Shown here in pieces: positions 9,068 through 17,519 of a DNA stretch of 45,099 nt; the stretch's first letter is position 1, and each line of letters opens with the position of its first letter. The stretch lies in contig CALZJV010000137.1 in NCBI GenBank assembly GCA_945787595.1, forward strand, positions 1 through 45,099, read 5' to 3'. This stretch comes from an uncultured Desulfobacterales bacterium. Lineage in GTDB: Bacteria > Desulfobacterota > Desulfobacteria > Desulfobacterales > JAFDCJ01. Under the pieces are notes generated by a model. That model was not told where the DNA came from. It saw nothing but the letters and a program-made list of their open reading frames with translations, and did not search any database. Made by a program: the position numbers and the translations under genes.

Positions 9068-10348
9068 ATGCCCGATTTCAATCAGCTAGGCACCCAACAG
9101 TTATTGCAGATCAAAGAAGATCTGCTTGATCGCTATCGAGAAATTAAGTCCCGCGGTACAACCCTGGACATCACCCGCGGAAAACCGTGTCCAGAGCAGC
9201 TGGACCTCTCCAGCGATATGTTGGATATCATCAACAACAGGAATTACCTGACCGAAGAGGCCACGGATAGCAGAAATTATGGCGGACTGGATGGAATTCC
9301 GGAAGTCAAAAAACTATTTGCCCAATACCTTGAAGTGACGCCCGAGGAAATCATTATCGGCGGAAATTCAAGCCTCAACATGATGCACGACACCTTCATG
9401 CGCGCCATGGTCAAAGGCGTCACTGAACAAAGTCCTCCCTGGGCAAAGCTGCCGGAGGTTAAATTTTTATGTCCCAGCCCCGGGTATGATCGCCATTTTT
9501 TTATCTGTGACTATTTAGACATTAATATGATTACCGTGCAGATGAAAGACACCGGACCCGACATGGAGCAGGTTGAGGAATTGGTGGCCAGCGATGATAG
9601 CATCAAGGGAATTTGGTGTGTACCTCGATACAGCAATCCGACTGGGGTGGTCTATTCCGATGAAGTAGTCGACCGGCTGGCGTCTATGAAAACCAAAGCA
9701 ATTGATTTCCGGATATTCTGGGACAATGCCTATGCTGTCCACCACTTCGATGATGAACCGGCCCGGCTGAAGAATATTCTGAATGCTTGCAAACGGGCCG
9801 GCAATCCTGAAAGGGTTCTTATTTTCGGGTCGACATCCAAGATCACGTTTGCCGGCAGTGGCGTGGCAATGATGGCCGGCAGTAGAGAAAGTATGGCGAT
9901 GACCAAAAAACAAATGGCCTTTCAAACCATCGGGCCGGATAAGCTCAACCAGTTACGACATGCGAAGTTTTTTAAAAACGTGGCGGGCATTGAAAATCAT
10001 ATGAAAAAACACGCGGCTATCCTGAAGCCCAAATTTGAAGCGGTACAGAACGCATTGGAAAAAGAATTGGGAGGAAAAAATATTGCCGATTGGAGTCGGC
10101 CCGGCGGCGGTTATTTCGTCAGCATCGATACCATGGAAGGATGTGCCGCTGCGGTGGTTCAGATGGCTGCTGAGGCCGGAGTCAAATTGACACCGGCTGG
10201 CTCCACCTACCCATATATGAAAGATCCACTGGATGGAAATATCCGAATCGCACCGTCTTTTCCACCTTTGGGGGATATTCGTTCCGCAATCCAACTGGTG
10301 GGTATTTGCATCCAGTTGGTCAGCATAGAGAAAATAATGACAACGTGA
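9068..10348 (+). CDS. Class I-fold aspartate aminotransferase, subgroup Ic
   Basis: A 426-residue PLP enzyme. The start MPDFNQLGTQQLLQIKEDLL followed by LDITRGKPCPEQLDLSSDML (about 37-56) is the hallmark of the Ic aspartate aminotransferase family known from Corynebacterium and many other bacteria (Pfam family Aminotran_MocR/Asp_aminotransf type). The PLP lysine is in FGSTSKITFAGSG (K258), SNPTG near residue 194 is the second cofactor contact, and the C-terminal substrate-carboxylate arginine is in GNIRIAPSFPP. It should interconvert aspartate/2-oxoglutarate and oxaloacetate/glutamate in the cytoplasm. A GGATGCTGAAAA leader precedes the ATG with only a weak Shine-Dalgarno. It stands alone on the plus strand. 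Confidence 0.88.
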   Translation: MPDFNQLGTQQLLQIKEDLLDRYREIKSRGTTLDITRGKPCPEQLDLSSDMLDIINNRNYLTEEATDSRNYGGLDGIPEVKKLFAQYLEVTPEEIIIGGNSSLNMMHDTFMRAMVKGVTEQSPPWAKLPEVKFLCPSPGYDRHFFICDYLDINMITVQMKDTGPDMEQVEELVASDDSIKGIWCVPRYSNPTGVVYSDEVVDRLASMKTKAIDFRIFWDNAYAVHHFDDEPARLKNILNACKRAGNPERVLIFGSTSKITFAGSGVAMMAGSRESMAMTKKQMAFQTIGPDKLNQLRHAKFFKNVAGIENHMKKHAAILKPKFEAVQNALEKELGGKNIADWSRPGGGYFVSIDTMEGCAAAVVQMAAEAGVKLTPAGSTYPYMKDPLDGNIRIAPSFPPLGDIRSAIQLVGICIQLVSIEKIMTT

Positions 10349-10371
10349 ATAAAACGACCATCAAAGACAAG

Positions 10372-10453
10372 CTTAGTGCTAGTGCTTCGATTCGCAATTG
10401 CAGTAACATATAATTATTGGCCAATCCAGCATATTTGCCCACCCAGCACTAAG
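10372..10453. repeat. Short imperfect palindrome downstream of the aminotransferase
   Basis: Two 9-bp arms, CTTAGTGCT (10372-10380) and AGCACTAAG (10445-10453), form a perfect inverted repeat around an AT-rich core containing the 10-bp palindrome ATTGGCCAAT. This is the geometry of a small non-coding palindromic element. There is no T-run next to it, so a terminator role is less likely. Confidence 0.45.
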
Positions 10454-10562
10454 TCCTGAGCGATTAAATACATCAGGGTTTTTACGAATCGATGGACTTA
10501 GGAAACAGTTCGGATACGTGTGGTTTCGTAAAAGAGAATGACTTGTTTTTCAGAAGTGAAAC

Positions 10563-10595
10563 AAAAAAACCCCGCCCGGGTCGTGAGCGGGGTTT
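10563..10595 (-). terminator. Rho-independent terminator of the PxxKW gene
   Basis: Read on the minus strand, the stem AACCCCGC / GCGGGGTT (10587-10594 against 10568-10575) has an 11-nt loop and is followed by a run of seven Ts (10563-10569). It lies 22 bp after the stop of the minus-strand PxxKW gene, the expected position for its terminator. Confidence 0.85.
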
Positions 10596-10616
10596 ACCGT
10601 TGGAACGCAAGCAGAA

Positions 10617-10868
10617 TTATCGACGCCCTCTTTTAGAGGCCTTGAGCGGGTTGATTTTAGCCTTTGTAGAAGTAGTCGCTGCGCTGACATGAGATGCAAA
10701 ATTGCAATTACCATTTTTCCATTTCGCTGCTGGTTCGGGACAGGCTGTGCAAAACCAGCCGGATGAGAACTCGGTACCGCGATTGCATCCCTGGCACTGC
10801 TCGACGATCTGATGGCAAATCCCGTCGTTGTAAGAACACCCTTTAGCGGTCATAAACGGACACTCCAT
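10617..10868 (-). CDS. PxxKW family cysteine-rich small protein
   Basis: An 83-residue protein with eight cysteines (positions 3, 11, 18, 25, 28, 40, 43, 55), two of the pairs as CxxC, and the motif CPEPAAKW (about 43-50), which gives the PxxKW family its name. These proteins are common in Desulfobacterota and their function is not known; the paired cysteines suggest zinc or iron binding. The C-terminal 25 residues are basic and low in complexity. The start has an excellent Shine-Dalgarno, AGGAGGTGAG at 10875-10884, and a perfect terminator follows the stop, so this is a monocistronic, probably well-expressed gene. A terminator-like hairpin sits in its 5' leader (10903-10935). Confidence 0.82.
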   Translation of the reverse strand: MECPFMTAKGCSYNDGICHQIVEQCQGCNRGTEFSSGWFCTACPEPAAKWKNGNCNFASHVSAATTSTKAKINPLKASKRGRR

Positions 10869-10902
10869 ACCTTCTCACCTCCTCTTAAAAGATTAAGTTT
10901 AT

Positions 10903-10935
10903 AAAAAAAAAGCCGGGAACCGTTTGGACCCAGCC
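10903..10935 (-). promoter_or_regulatory. Terminator-like hairpin in the PxxKW 5' leader (possible attenuator)
   Basis: On the minus strand GGCTGGGTCC pairs with GGTTCCCGGC across an AAAC loop (one small internal loop), followed directly by nine Ts (10903-10911). That is a textbook intrinsic terminator, but it sits only 34 nt upstream of the PxxKW start codon, before its Shine-Dalgarno, and no minus-strand gene lies upstream to need terminating. It could be an attenuator, or it could block antisense transcription from kdsD's promoter region. Confidence 0.6.
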
Positions 10936-11196
10936 AACACAGATTAAACAATAATAATAACGGACAAAATATCAACTGTCAATAAAAAATTTACAAAAAA
11001 ATATGCTATTTTCATGTCCTCAAAGTGGACTTGATTTTTCTGGTGCAATCATTGACAATAGATTAAGATTCATAGACAAACGTAAAAGAACCGCCTAGTT
11101 AACTCCACCTCTTTCTCCTGAATGAAATTCGGAAAACTGTGACGCGCTATTCGGCTCTTGGGCGAAGTTGAGCACAAGGTCCAACACGAAATAATT

Positions 11197-12183
11197 ATGA
11201 ATTCCGACGAAATCATCCAAAAAGCAGTTGAAGTTCTGAAAATAGAAGCTGATGGCATCATAAACCTAGCCCAACGGATTGATAAAAATTTTTCTGAGAT
11301 GGTGGAACTGATTTGCGGTTCCAGTGGTCGCCTCATTATCGGCGGTATTGGAAAGTCAGGAATTGTAGGCCGGAAGATCGTTGCCACGCTGAACAGCACC
11401 GGGACCCGATCTTTGTTTCTGCATCCAGTTGAGGCAATGCACGGTGATCTGGGTCAGGTGTCGGCCGGTGATATCTTCATTGCATTATCCAAAAGTGGGG
11501 AAACCGATGAATTGAATATCCTGTTGCCGAGCATCCGCCGGATTGGTTGCAACATCATCGCCTTTACCGGCAACAAGAATTCCACCATAGCGAAGCACAG
11601 TGACATTGTCATCGACATTGGTGTTGAGTGCGAAGCCTGTCCTCTGGGACTGGCACCCACGGCCAGCACCACTGCACTTTTGGCCATGGGAGATGCCCTT
11701 GCCGTAGTGCTGTTGGAAAAGAAGCATTTTAAACCAAGTGATTTTAAAATGTTTCATCCCGGCGGAGATCTTGGTCAGCGACTGTCCGGCAAGATAAAGG
11801 ATCTTGTTCCCAGCGGGAAACCACTTCCCCGGGTAGCCGATGGGGCCTCGATTAAGGAAGCCGTAAAAGAAATTGAGCGTGGTGGATTGGGCACAACCGT
11901 CGTGCTGGGCCCACATAACAAACTAAGCGGAATCATTACCGACGGAGATATCCGGCGCATGGTGGCATCAGGTAGGCAGATTTCCGAACTCACTGTAGAA
12001 GATATCCTAACCAAAAATCCTCGCACCCTGAACGCGGATTCTCCCGCCTACGAAGCCTTGAATATGATGGAACAACACCAAATTACCGTGATCCCCATCA
12101 CCAACTCCGCAGGCGAGGTTCAAGGAATTTTGCATCTGCACGATATATTGGGCAAAGGTGAGTTTAAATTCAACGGAACTTAA
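11197..12183 (+). CDS. kdsD: Arabinose-5-phosphate isomerase KdsD/KpsF
   Basis: A SIS domain followed by two CBS domains. GGIGKSGIVGRKIVATLNSTG (about 49-69) and HPVEAMHGDLGQV are the sugar-isomerase core, with the family motif ECEACPLGLAPTASTTALL and then FHPGGDLGQRL. The CBS pair covers about residues 200-325. From the ATG at 11197 it is 328 residues, the length of E. coli KdsD. A TTG 39 bp upstream would add 13 residues not seen in the family. The enzyme converts ribulose-5-phosphate to arabinose-5-phosphate, the precursor of Kdo for lipopolysaccharide. It is 51 bp upstream of the phosphofructokinase gene, so the two may be cotranscribed. Confidence 0.93.
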   Translation: MNSDEIIQKAVEVLKIEADGIINLAQRIDKNFSEMVELICGSSGRLIIGGIGKSGIVGRKIVATLNSTGTRSLFLHPVEAMHGDLGQVSAGDIFIALSKSGETDELNILLPSIRRIGCNIIAFTGNKNSTIAKHSDIVIDIGVECEACPLGLAPTASTTALLAMGDALAVVLLEKKHFKPSDFKMFHPGGDLGQRLSGKIKDLVPSGKPLPRVADGASIKEAVKEIERGGLGTTVVLGPHNKLSGIITDGDIRRMVASGRQISELTVEDILTKNPRTLNADSPAYEALNMMEQHQITVIPITNSAGEVQGILHLHDILGKGEFKFNGT

Positions 12184-12234
12184 CGCCGAAAAAATATGCA
12201 AAATTAATTATTAAATACCAAGAAAGAGGCTCTT

Positions 12235-13560
12235 ATGAATATTGATTCGATTATGACGGAAATTTCTACCCTGGGTGAGGCAAAAATTCCGACACCGGTT
12301 CAGAAAAAATCAGACGGGACTGAAGACATCAGTTTTGTTTCAGACCTAAGTCGAGTAATCATCGAAGTGGATGGCAGCCGGATCAGCCAAATGCTAAAAA
12401 AATCGCAACCCCTGCCGAGTTTTGAACTGGCCGGCCCCAGAAAGCACATCTTTTTCGATCCGAGCAAATTAAAATGTGCCCTGGTGACATGCGGTGGATT
12501 ATGCCCAGGCCTGAATGACATTATTAGATCAATCGTATTGGAGTTGCACTACGGCTATGGGGTTAGCAACATTTTCGGGATCCGTTACGGACTTCAGGGA
12601 TTTATAGCCAGTTACGGTCATAATTTGATTGATCTGACGTGTGAGTTTGTCGTTAACATTCATGATCGTGGTGGAACAGTGCTCGGTTCCAGCAGAGGTC
12701 CCCAGGATATCGATGATATTGTCGACAGCCTGGAAAGGATGAACATCGGCCTGCTCTTTATGATCGGAGGTGACGGAACTCTGACGGCTGCAAGCCGGAT
12801 AACCGATAAAATTGCCGACAGAGGGTTGAAAATCGGAGTTGTCGGCGTTCCCAAAACCATCGACAACGATATCTACATGGTCTCCCGTTCGTTTGGTTTT
12901 GACACGGCTGTCGACGTAGCAACCAGTGCCATCGTCAGTGCCAGTAATGAAGCCGAAGGCTATCCCAACGGTATCGGTCTGATAAAGCTAATGGGCCGAC
13001 ATTCCGGTTTTATTGCCGCAACGGCAGTTCTAGCCCAGCAGGATGTCAACTTTTTGCTCATTCCCGAAGTCGATTTTGACCTTGGAGGGTCCAACGGTCT
13101 GTTAAACGCGCTGGAAAAACGCCTGACTGAAAGAAAACACGCCGTGATTGTGGTAGCGGAAGGCGCCGGGCAGAAGTTTTTTGAAAATGGAACAAACGAA
13201 CGGGATGCTTCCGGAAACATCAAACTTAAGGATATTGGGATATACCTCAAAGAAGCCATAAAGACTTATTTTGCAGGTAAAGGTATTGATATCTCAATAA
13301 AATATATCGATCCGAGTTACATGATCAGGAGTCTTCCCGCCAATGCCAATGATCGCGTATTTTGCAACTTTTTAGGTCGCAACAGTGTTCATGCCGGAAT
13401 GTGCGGCAAAACGGGCATATTGATCGGCCACTGGAACAACCAGTTTGTCCACGTCCCCATGAAATTGATCGCCGAGAAAAGAAAAAAAGTGAGTCCAAAA
13501 GGCAGTTTGTGGCGTAGCGCTCTTGAAGCCACAGGGCAGAGTTCATTAAAGAACGAATGA
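12235..13560 (+). CDS. 6-phosphofructokinase, PPi-type clade with ATP-type signature
   Basis: A 441-residue phosphofructokinase. Residues 1-80 are an N-terminal extension, followed by VTCGGLCPGLNDIIRS (84-99, phosphate-donor loop), MIGGDGT (176-182), GVPKTIDNDI (204-213) with the catalytic Asp, and MGRHSGF. It belongs to the long group related to plant ATP-PFK and PPi-PFK. The Lys in PKTIDND is usual for PPi enzymes, but Gly rather than Asp in GGDG is what ATP users have, so I infer ATP as donor, as in trypanosomal PFK. It phosphorylates fructose-6-phosphate in glycolysis. A good Shine-Dalgarno (AAAGAGG) precedes the ATG. The aldolase for the next step lies 4 kb downstream. Confidence 0.92.
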   Translation: MNIDSIMTEISTLGEAKIPTPVQKKSDGTEDISFVSDLSRVIIEVDGSRISQMLKKSQPLPSFELAGPRKHIFFDPSKLKCALVTCGGLCPGLNDIIRSIVLELHYGYGVSNIFGIRYGLQGFIASYGHNLIDLTCEFVVNIHDRGGTVLGSSRGPQDIDDIVDSLERMNIGLLFMIGGDGTLTAASRITDKIADRGLKIGVVGVPKTIDNDIYMVSRSFGFDTAVDVATSAIVSASNEAEGYPNGIGLIKLMGRHSGFIAATAVLAQQDVNFLLIPEVDFDLGGSNGLLNALEKRLTERKHAVIVVAEGAGQKFFENGTNERDASGNIKLKDIGIYLKEAIKTYFAGKGIDISIKYIDPSYMIRSLPANANDRVFCNFLGRNSVHAGMCGKTGILIGHWNNQFVHVPMKLIAEKRKKVSPKGSLWRSALEATGQSSLKNE

Positions 13561-13603
13561 GATGACAGTGATGGTTATTGGAAGCTGGAAAGCAGGAACA
13601 ATT

Positions 13604-15577
13604 CTACTCCAATTCCACAAACCTTTTGCCCTTAATCCGCAAAAGGTGCATCTTTTTCAGCACATCCCCGTTTTCATCAAACCGGGTCATCCCGGTTACT
13701 CCGGGGAAATTCTCCAAATTTAACAGCTCATCTCTTATCTCAGTCCGATACCGAATATGGGGGCTGCTGACTACATTAAAGAGTATCATCGCTGAATCAT
13801 ACACAACCGCCGCAACAAAGTCTGGTGTCTCCTGATAAGTTTCCTCAAATACCTTCACAAATTCCTGAATCCTCGGGGAGTTACTCTTTGCAAAAAAACC
13901 ATCCGGCATTACAGCACCCTGGACATATTGATCTGCTATTTTTATTAAAGAATCGGAGTGCCACAAATTGGTGCCGAGAAGATAGACGTCCTTGATATCA
14001 AAATAGGCCAATTGGGGAATGATCTGCCCCACTTTTCCGGGTGAGTCAGGAATGAAAACTGCATCGAAATCCACAATGGGCTCCGGTTCTTCTTCCACCT
14101 CTTGAGCCTCTTCGTTGTCACTTTCCCGGGTTTGGTCATCAGATTGCTCTGAAGTCTCATCGTCTTCGGAAAGGATATCCGGATCGTTTTCCGGTTTAAG
14201 GTCTTCGGGTATTTCATAATAGATCCCAACGAGTTTTTTTATGGGATCTATAAAATCGGTCTGGTTGGGCTTGTACGATTCAACTCCAACGACCGTTGCG
14301 CCTAATTCCAAAAGCTTGTCCCAGAAAAGATTCATATATGTCAGGCCGTAAGTTTCTTCGGGGTAAAGAATCGCAAAACGGCTCAAACCCAACGATTGAA
14401 CAGTGAACGAGGCAATGGTTTGCACCTGCATGTCCGGAGTAATAAAATTTCTGAAAACCTTATCACCGATTTCTGCAATATTGTCTTTCTGAGTAAATGT
14501 AATAATGGGGATCCCCATTTGCTGGGCCTCTCGACCGGCAATTTCCGATGTAACAATGGGCCCGAGAATGGCAGCCACTTGATCGTGGTATAGTTCTTCC
14601 AGCGCCATCATAGTTTTATCCGGGTCGGCTCCTGTATCTTTGATGATGATATTGATCGGCGGAGTGCCGCTTTGGGAGCTGAATTGAGCCAGGGCCAGCT
14701 CGATGCCTTTCAAGGCACGATTCCCGAAAACCTCATAGGGGCCGCTGAGCGGCAGCAAACAACCAATAGAGTAACGGTTGAAGACAGCATTTTTTTGAAT
14801 TTCATCAATCAGGCTTTCGATCAAACTTCGATTATCATGTTCAGGATATCTATCAAGAAACTCATTTAGAATTGTTAACGCATCATCATATTTTTCTTCC
14901 AATGTATAATTTAAGCCCAACTGAAACATCAAGTAATCCATGGGCAGATTTTCATCCGGGTGATTAACAAGAATGGCAACATCCGTCGAATCCAGCCGGG
15001 CAATGGCTTCCTGCAGTTTGACAGTGACAGCTTCATGCTCGGCTGCAGTCGCATACTCCCGTGCGCGTGCATAATAATCGATAGCATCGATTGGCGAGTC
15101 GATGGCCATATATGTATCTCCGAGAAGCGTGTGGATTCTGAAAATATGTGCAACTGAGTCAATACGTTGCAGAATGTCGGGCGCAAGGTCGATCACATCT
15201 CGATACCGCCCTTCCTTAAAATACGTAAACAGCACTTCAACCAAAGCATCCGGGACAAATGAACTGGAGGGATATTCAGATACGATTTTCATATAAGCAG
15301 CACGGGCTTTATCGAAATTACCGGATAAGGCGTGAATAATTCCGATTTTCATTAGCGCTGCCGCCGCCACCGGTTTATCCGCATACCGGTTGAAATATTC
15401 ATCATATAGCACGGCCGCCTCATTATAGGCCCGGGCATCAAATAATATTTCAGCCTTTAAAAAAAGTTCATCATCGCTCTCCGCCGGAAAAGTATCGGGG
15501 GTTACACCGGGTTTGGTTGCACAGGCTGTTAAAAAAATCACCGCACATAGACTGATAATAATATGATTTAGTCTCAT
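13604..15577 (-). CDS. Lipoprotein with TPR repeats and a periplasmic-binding (LpoA/Peripla_BP-like) domain
   Basis: From the ATG at 15577 it is 657 residues. It has a short lipoprotein signal peptide ending in the lipobox LTAC (Cys19), so it should be an outer- or inner-membrane anchored periplasmic protein. Residues about 35-260 form helical TPR-like repeats (DELFLKAEILFDARAYNEAA, NFDKARAAYMKIVSEYP). From about 275 a type I periplasmic-binding fold begins with GCLLPLSGPYEVFGNRALKG. This two-part plan matches LpoA-type activators of penicillin-binding proteins and branched-chain amino-acid binding proteins. An acidic low-complexity insert (about 475-505, rich in D, E, S, Q) breaks the second lobe. 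A GTG at 15604 would add nine residues before the signal. It is convergent with PFK. Confidence 0.82.
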   Translation of the reverse strand: MRLNHIIISLCAVIFLTACATKPGVTPDTFPAESDDELFLKAEILFDARAYNEAAVLYDEYFNRYADKPVAAAALMKIGIIHALSGNFDKARAAYMKIVSEYPSSSFVPDALVEVLFTYFKEGRYRDVIDLAPDILQRIDSVAHIFRIHTLLGDTYMAIDSPIDAIDYYARAREYATAAEHEAVTVKLQEAIARLDSTDVAILVNHPDENLPMDYLMFQLGLNYTLEEKYDDALTILNEFLDRYPEHDNRSLIESLIDEIQKNAVFNRYSIGCLLPLSGPYEVFGNRALKGIELALAQFSSQSGTPPINIIIKDTGADPDKTMMALEELYHDQVAAILGPIVTSEIAGREAQQMGIPIITFTQKDNIAEIGDKVFRNFITPDMQVQTIASFTVQSLGLSRFAILYPEETYGLTYMNLFWDKLLELGATVVGVESYKPNQTDFIDPIKKLVGIYYEIPEDLKPENDPDILSEDDETSEQSDDQTRESDNEEAQEVEEEPEPIVDFDAVFIPDSPGKVGQIIPQLAYFDIKDVYLLGTNLWHSDSLIKIADQYVQGAVMPDGFFAKSNSPRIQEFVKVFEETYQETPDFVAAVVYDSAMILFNVVSSPHIRYRTEIRDELLNLENFPGVTGMTRFDENGDVLKKMHLLRIKGKRFVELE

Positions 15578-16348
15578 AATCCGAAGCGTTTTCCTAAACT
15601 GCACGCGGAAGAAGCGTCCCCTCCCGGGCAGGCATTACCCCAGTGTAGCAACGTTAATGATTGATATGATAAGTTGAAGAGGTCTCAACCCTTCGAAATC
15701 AATCTGAATTTGAGTGAATCTTGGATAAAAATATGCCGGGAACGGATACAATCCCATTTCAGGTGGAAAGACAGGAAAGATCGTTGCAGCTCGAGTTAAA
15801 AATCACTCATTTAGGTTAAATTTGGTCTACCAGTTTACACAACATTTAGGGATTGTCAAACATTTGTTGATCTGCCCAGATATCATTTTTCGTAAAAGTT
15901 CAGCCACTAAGGCTCTATCCACAAAGGTTATAACAAAATTCTATTCATATCGTTACTTAATATAAGAGGAACGTTTAAATTGATGAAAAATCTAAGGTGC
16001 CTGCCGGTCAGCCACAAATGACTGAGGATTTGCGCCTTCGTGCCTGGACTTCTATAAAAAAGAAAGCCTGCTTGCTCAAACCTAAATTGTAAAATTTCTT
16101 ACTCGATCTGCCTGATCTCTTGCGTATTCCGCCGCAGGCGCACAATAATTCTCGACATATCCGTAGGAATGCCTGTGTTTTTTGTCCGCCTGCGGCGGAC
16201 TGCATCAAGATCTCGGCACATCTCTTGGCAAGAAATCGCTCAACTTAGGTTAAATTAACCTTAACTTTTTAACATATTGGACGATAAAAGATATGTACGG
16301 GATCCGGTCGCTATTCTTGTGTAAATTTGCTTAAAGGAGGGTTAACCT
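15578..16348. other. Gene-free region with a large palindrome, upstream of the DUF4124 gene
   Basis: About 770 bp between the divergent lipoprotein gene and the DUF4124 gene. Besides the palindromic element at 16071-16254 (listed separately) it holds a direct repeat TTAGGTTAAATT at 15811-15822 and 16245-16256, each preceded by a similar CTCA sequence. No coding region was recognised. Confidence 0.5.
16071..16254. repeat. 184-bp imperfect palindromic (MITE/REP-like) element
   Basis: The left arm (16071-16140) reverse-complemented aligns with the right arm (16187-16254) over nearly 70 bp with small gaps. Shared blocks are CGCCTGCGGCGGA at the inner end, AAGAAAT in the middle and TTAGGTT at the outer end. 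The arms are separated by a 46-bp core, and inside the right arm GTCCGCC-TGC-GGCGGAC is itself a perfect hairpin. The region has no coding potential. This is what a miniature inverted-repeat or large REP-type element looks like. Confidence 0.7.
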
Positions 16349-17032
16349 GTGAAATTTATAAAATTTATTTTATGTCTGAGCATTATCCTGTTTGCTTTTC
16401 CGGCTGCGTCCGAAATATATAAGTACGTGGATGAAAATGGAGATATCCATTTCACGGATGATTTCAACAGGGTACCTGTTGAGCAAAGGCCCATTGTCGA
16501 GGCCAGCGTCGAATATGAAAACGACCCCGAGGCCGAAAAGATCGCGGAATCGAAGGTGTCAGACCAAACCGGCGAGAATTTTACGGATGAATCGGTGGAA
16601 GAAGCGGAGGAATTTACCGATGATTCTGAAAACCAGGATGAAGAGAACAATTCAGCTGATATGACGGATGAAGAGCAAATCGCCTCGCTGAGTCAGGACC
16701 CGGGAAACGAGGTAGATTTAGTGGCTCCTTCTGATGAGGCTAATATTGAGAACGATCTGGATGCAATTCGTAACCAACTGGAAGGAATGAAAAAAGAAAT
16801 CGATGGCGAGTATCAGGTCCTGGTGAAAGAGAAAGAACAGCTTGCCAATGAAAGAAAATCTCTTAAGGGCCGGGAAGAAATATTGAGACATAATAAAAAA
16901 GCTGAAAGCCTGAGCAAAAAAGTAGAGGCGTATGCAGATAAAGGGAAAAAATATGAGTCCCGCGTAGAGGCATACAATGAATGGGTCAGGCAGAAAAACG
17001 CTAAAAGAAAGAAAAAGACGGATACACCATAA
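16349..17032 (+). CDS. DUF4124 domain-containing secreted protein
   Basis: A 227-residue protein starting with GTG and preceded by a strong Shine-Dalgarno (AAAGGAGG, 8-nt spacing). It has a cleavable signal peptide (hydrophobic 6-19, cleavage near AAS-EI) followed by IYKYVDENGDIHFTDD (about 22-37), the DUF4124 motif. The middle (about 55-115) is strongly acidic, and the C-terminal 85 residues are a lysine/glutamate-rich coiled coil. The protein should be periplasmic. The DUF4124 function is unknown; the domain often precedes coiled-coil or enzymatic parts in envelope proteins. Confidence 0.82.
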   Translation: MKFIKFILCLSIILFAFPAASEIYKYVDENGDIHFTDDFNRVPVEQRPIVEASVEYENDPEAEKIAESKVSDQTGENFTDESVEEAEEFTDDSENQDEENNSADMTDEEQIASLSQDPGNEVDLVAPSDEANIENDLDAIRNQLEGMKKEIDGEYQVLVKEKEQLANERKSLKGREEILRHNKKAESLSKKVEAYADKGKKYESRVEAYNEWVRQKNAKRKKKTDTP

Positions 17033-17060
17033 AAGTCCGGCTACTTCTGACATCGGTCTG

Positions 17061-17096
17061 AAAAAAATGCTCCGCTGGAATTTTCCGGCGGTGCAT
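17061..17096 (-). terminator. Possible minus-strand terminator hairpin after the DUF4124 gene
   Basis: ATGCNCCGCNGGAA pairs with TTCCNGCGGNGCAT (17067-17096; three mismatches), with a run of Ts on the minus strand (17061-17067). It lies just downstream of the DUF4124 gene, but the T-run is on the wrong side for plus-strand termination. No minus-strand gene is seen feeding into it. Confidence 0.4.
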
Positions 17097-17173
17097 TACA
17101 TTCCTCGGCCCAGTATCCGGCATCAATTACAGCATATCCCGCATCAATTTCTCGACTTGCGGTATCTTTCCCC

Positions 17174-17201
17174 TTGACATTCCACTCCAATTCCCTATTT
17201 T
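17174..17201 (+). promoter_or_regulatory. Sigma70-type promoter before the DUF2007-like/aldolase genes
   Basis: A consensus -35 TTGACA (17174-17179), a 16-bp spacer, and -10 TATTTT (17196-17201). Transcription would start about 40 bp before the small DUF2007-like gene and could continue into the aldolase gene. Confidence 0.5.
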
Positions 17202-17245
17202 TATTCTGTTTCCATCCTCGATTGTTATAATTCAGAGTCATCGAA

Positions 17246-17491
17246 ATGCAGACAAAAACCGGGCCACTATTTATTGAAATAGCAGCCCTGGAAAACGCCA
17301 TCGAAGCACAACTGATCGGCTCAATACTGGATCAACGGGATATTCCCCACAGGCTTCAATCCTATTATGATACAGCATATGATGGGTTATTCCAGGTTCA
17401 GAAGGGATGGGGGAAATTGTATGCCCACCTATCGCACAAACAAGAAATACTTCAGGTGATCAAAGACGTCCGATCCAATTATTTATATTAA
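17246..17491 (+). CDS. Small DUF2007-like protein
   Basis: An 81-residue protein. The start LFIEIAALENAIEAQLIGSI followed by LDQRDIPHRLQSYYD fits the pattern of DUF2007 (putative signal-transducing) proteins, in which a helix after a short strand is followed by a second strand with an invariant small-residue turn. Its function is unknown. It lies 28 bp upstream of the aldolase gene and shares the promoter-like site at 17174-17201, so it may be cotranscribed with it. The Shine-Dalgarno is weak. The family assignment is by eye and moderate. Confidence 0.62.
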   Translation: MQTKTGPLFIEIAALENAIEAQLIGSILDQRDIPHRLQSYYDTAYDGLFQVQKGWGKLYAHLSHKQEILQVIKDVRSNYLY

Positions 17492-17519
17492 TTTTTAAAC
17501 ACAACAAGGAGGTAACTTC

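Noticed and set aside
17041..17301. Minus-strand open frame with a DAGYAVIDAGY repeat
   Set aside because: It overlaps the DUF2007-like gene's start and promoter; the repeat is a short sequence coincidence.
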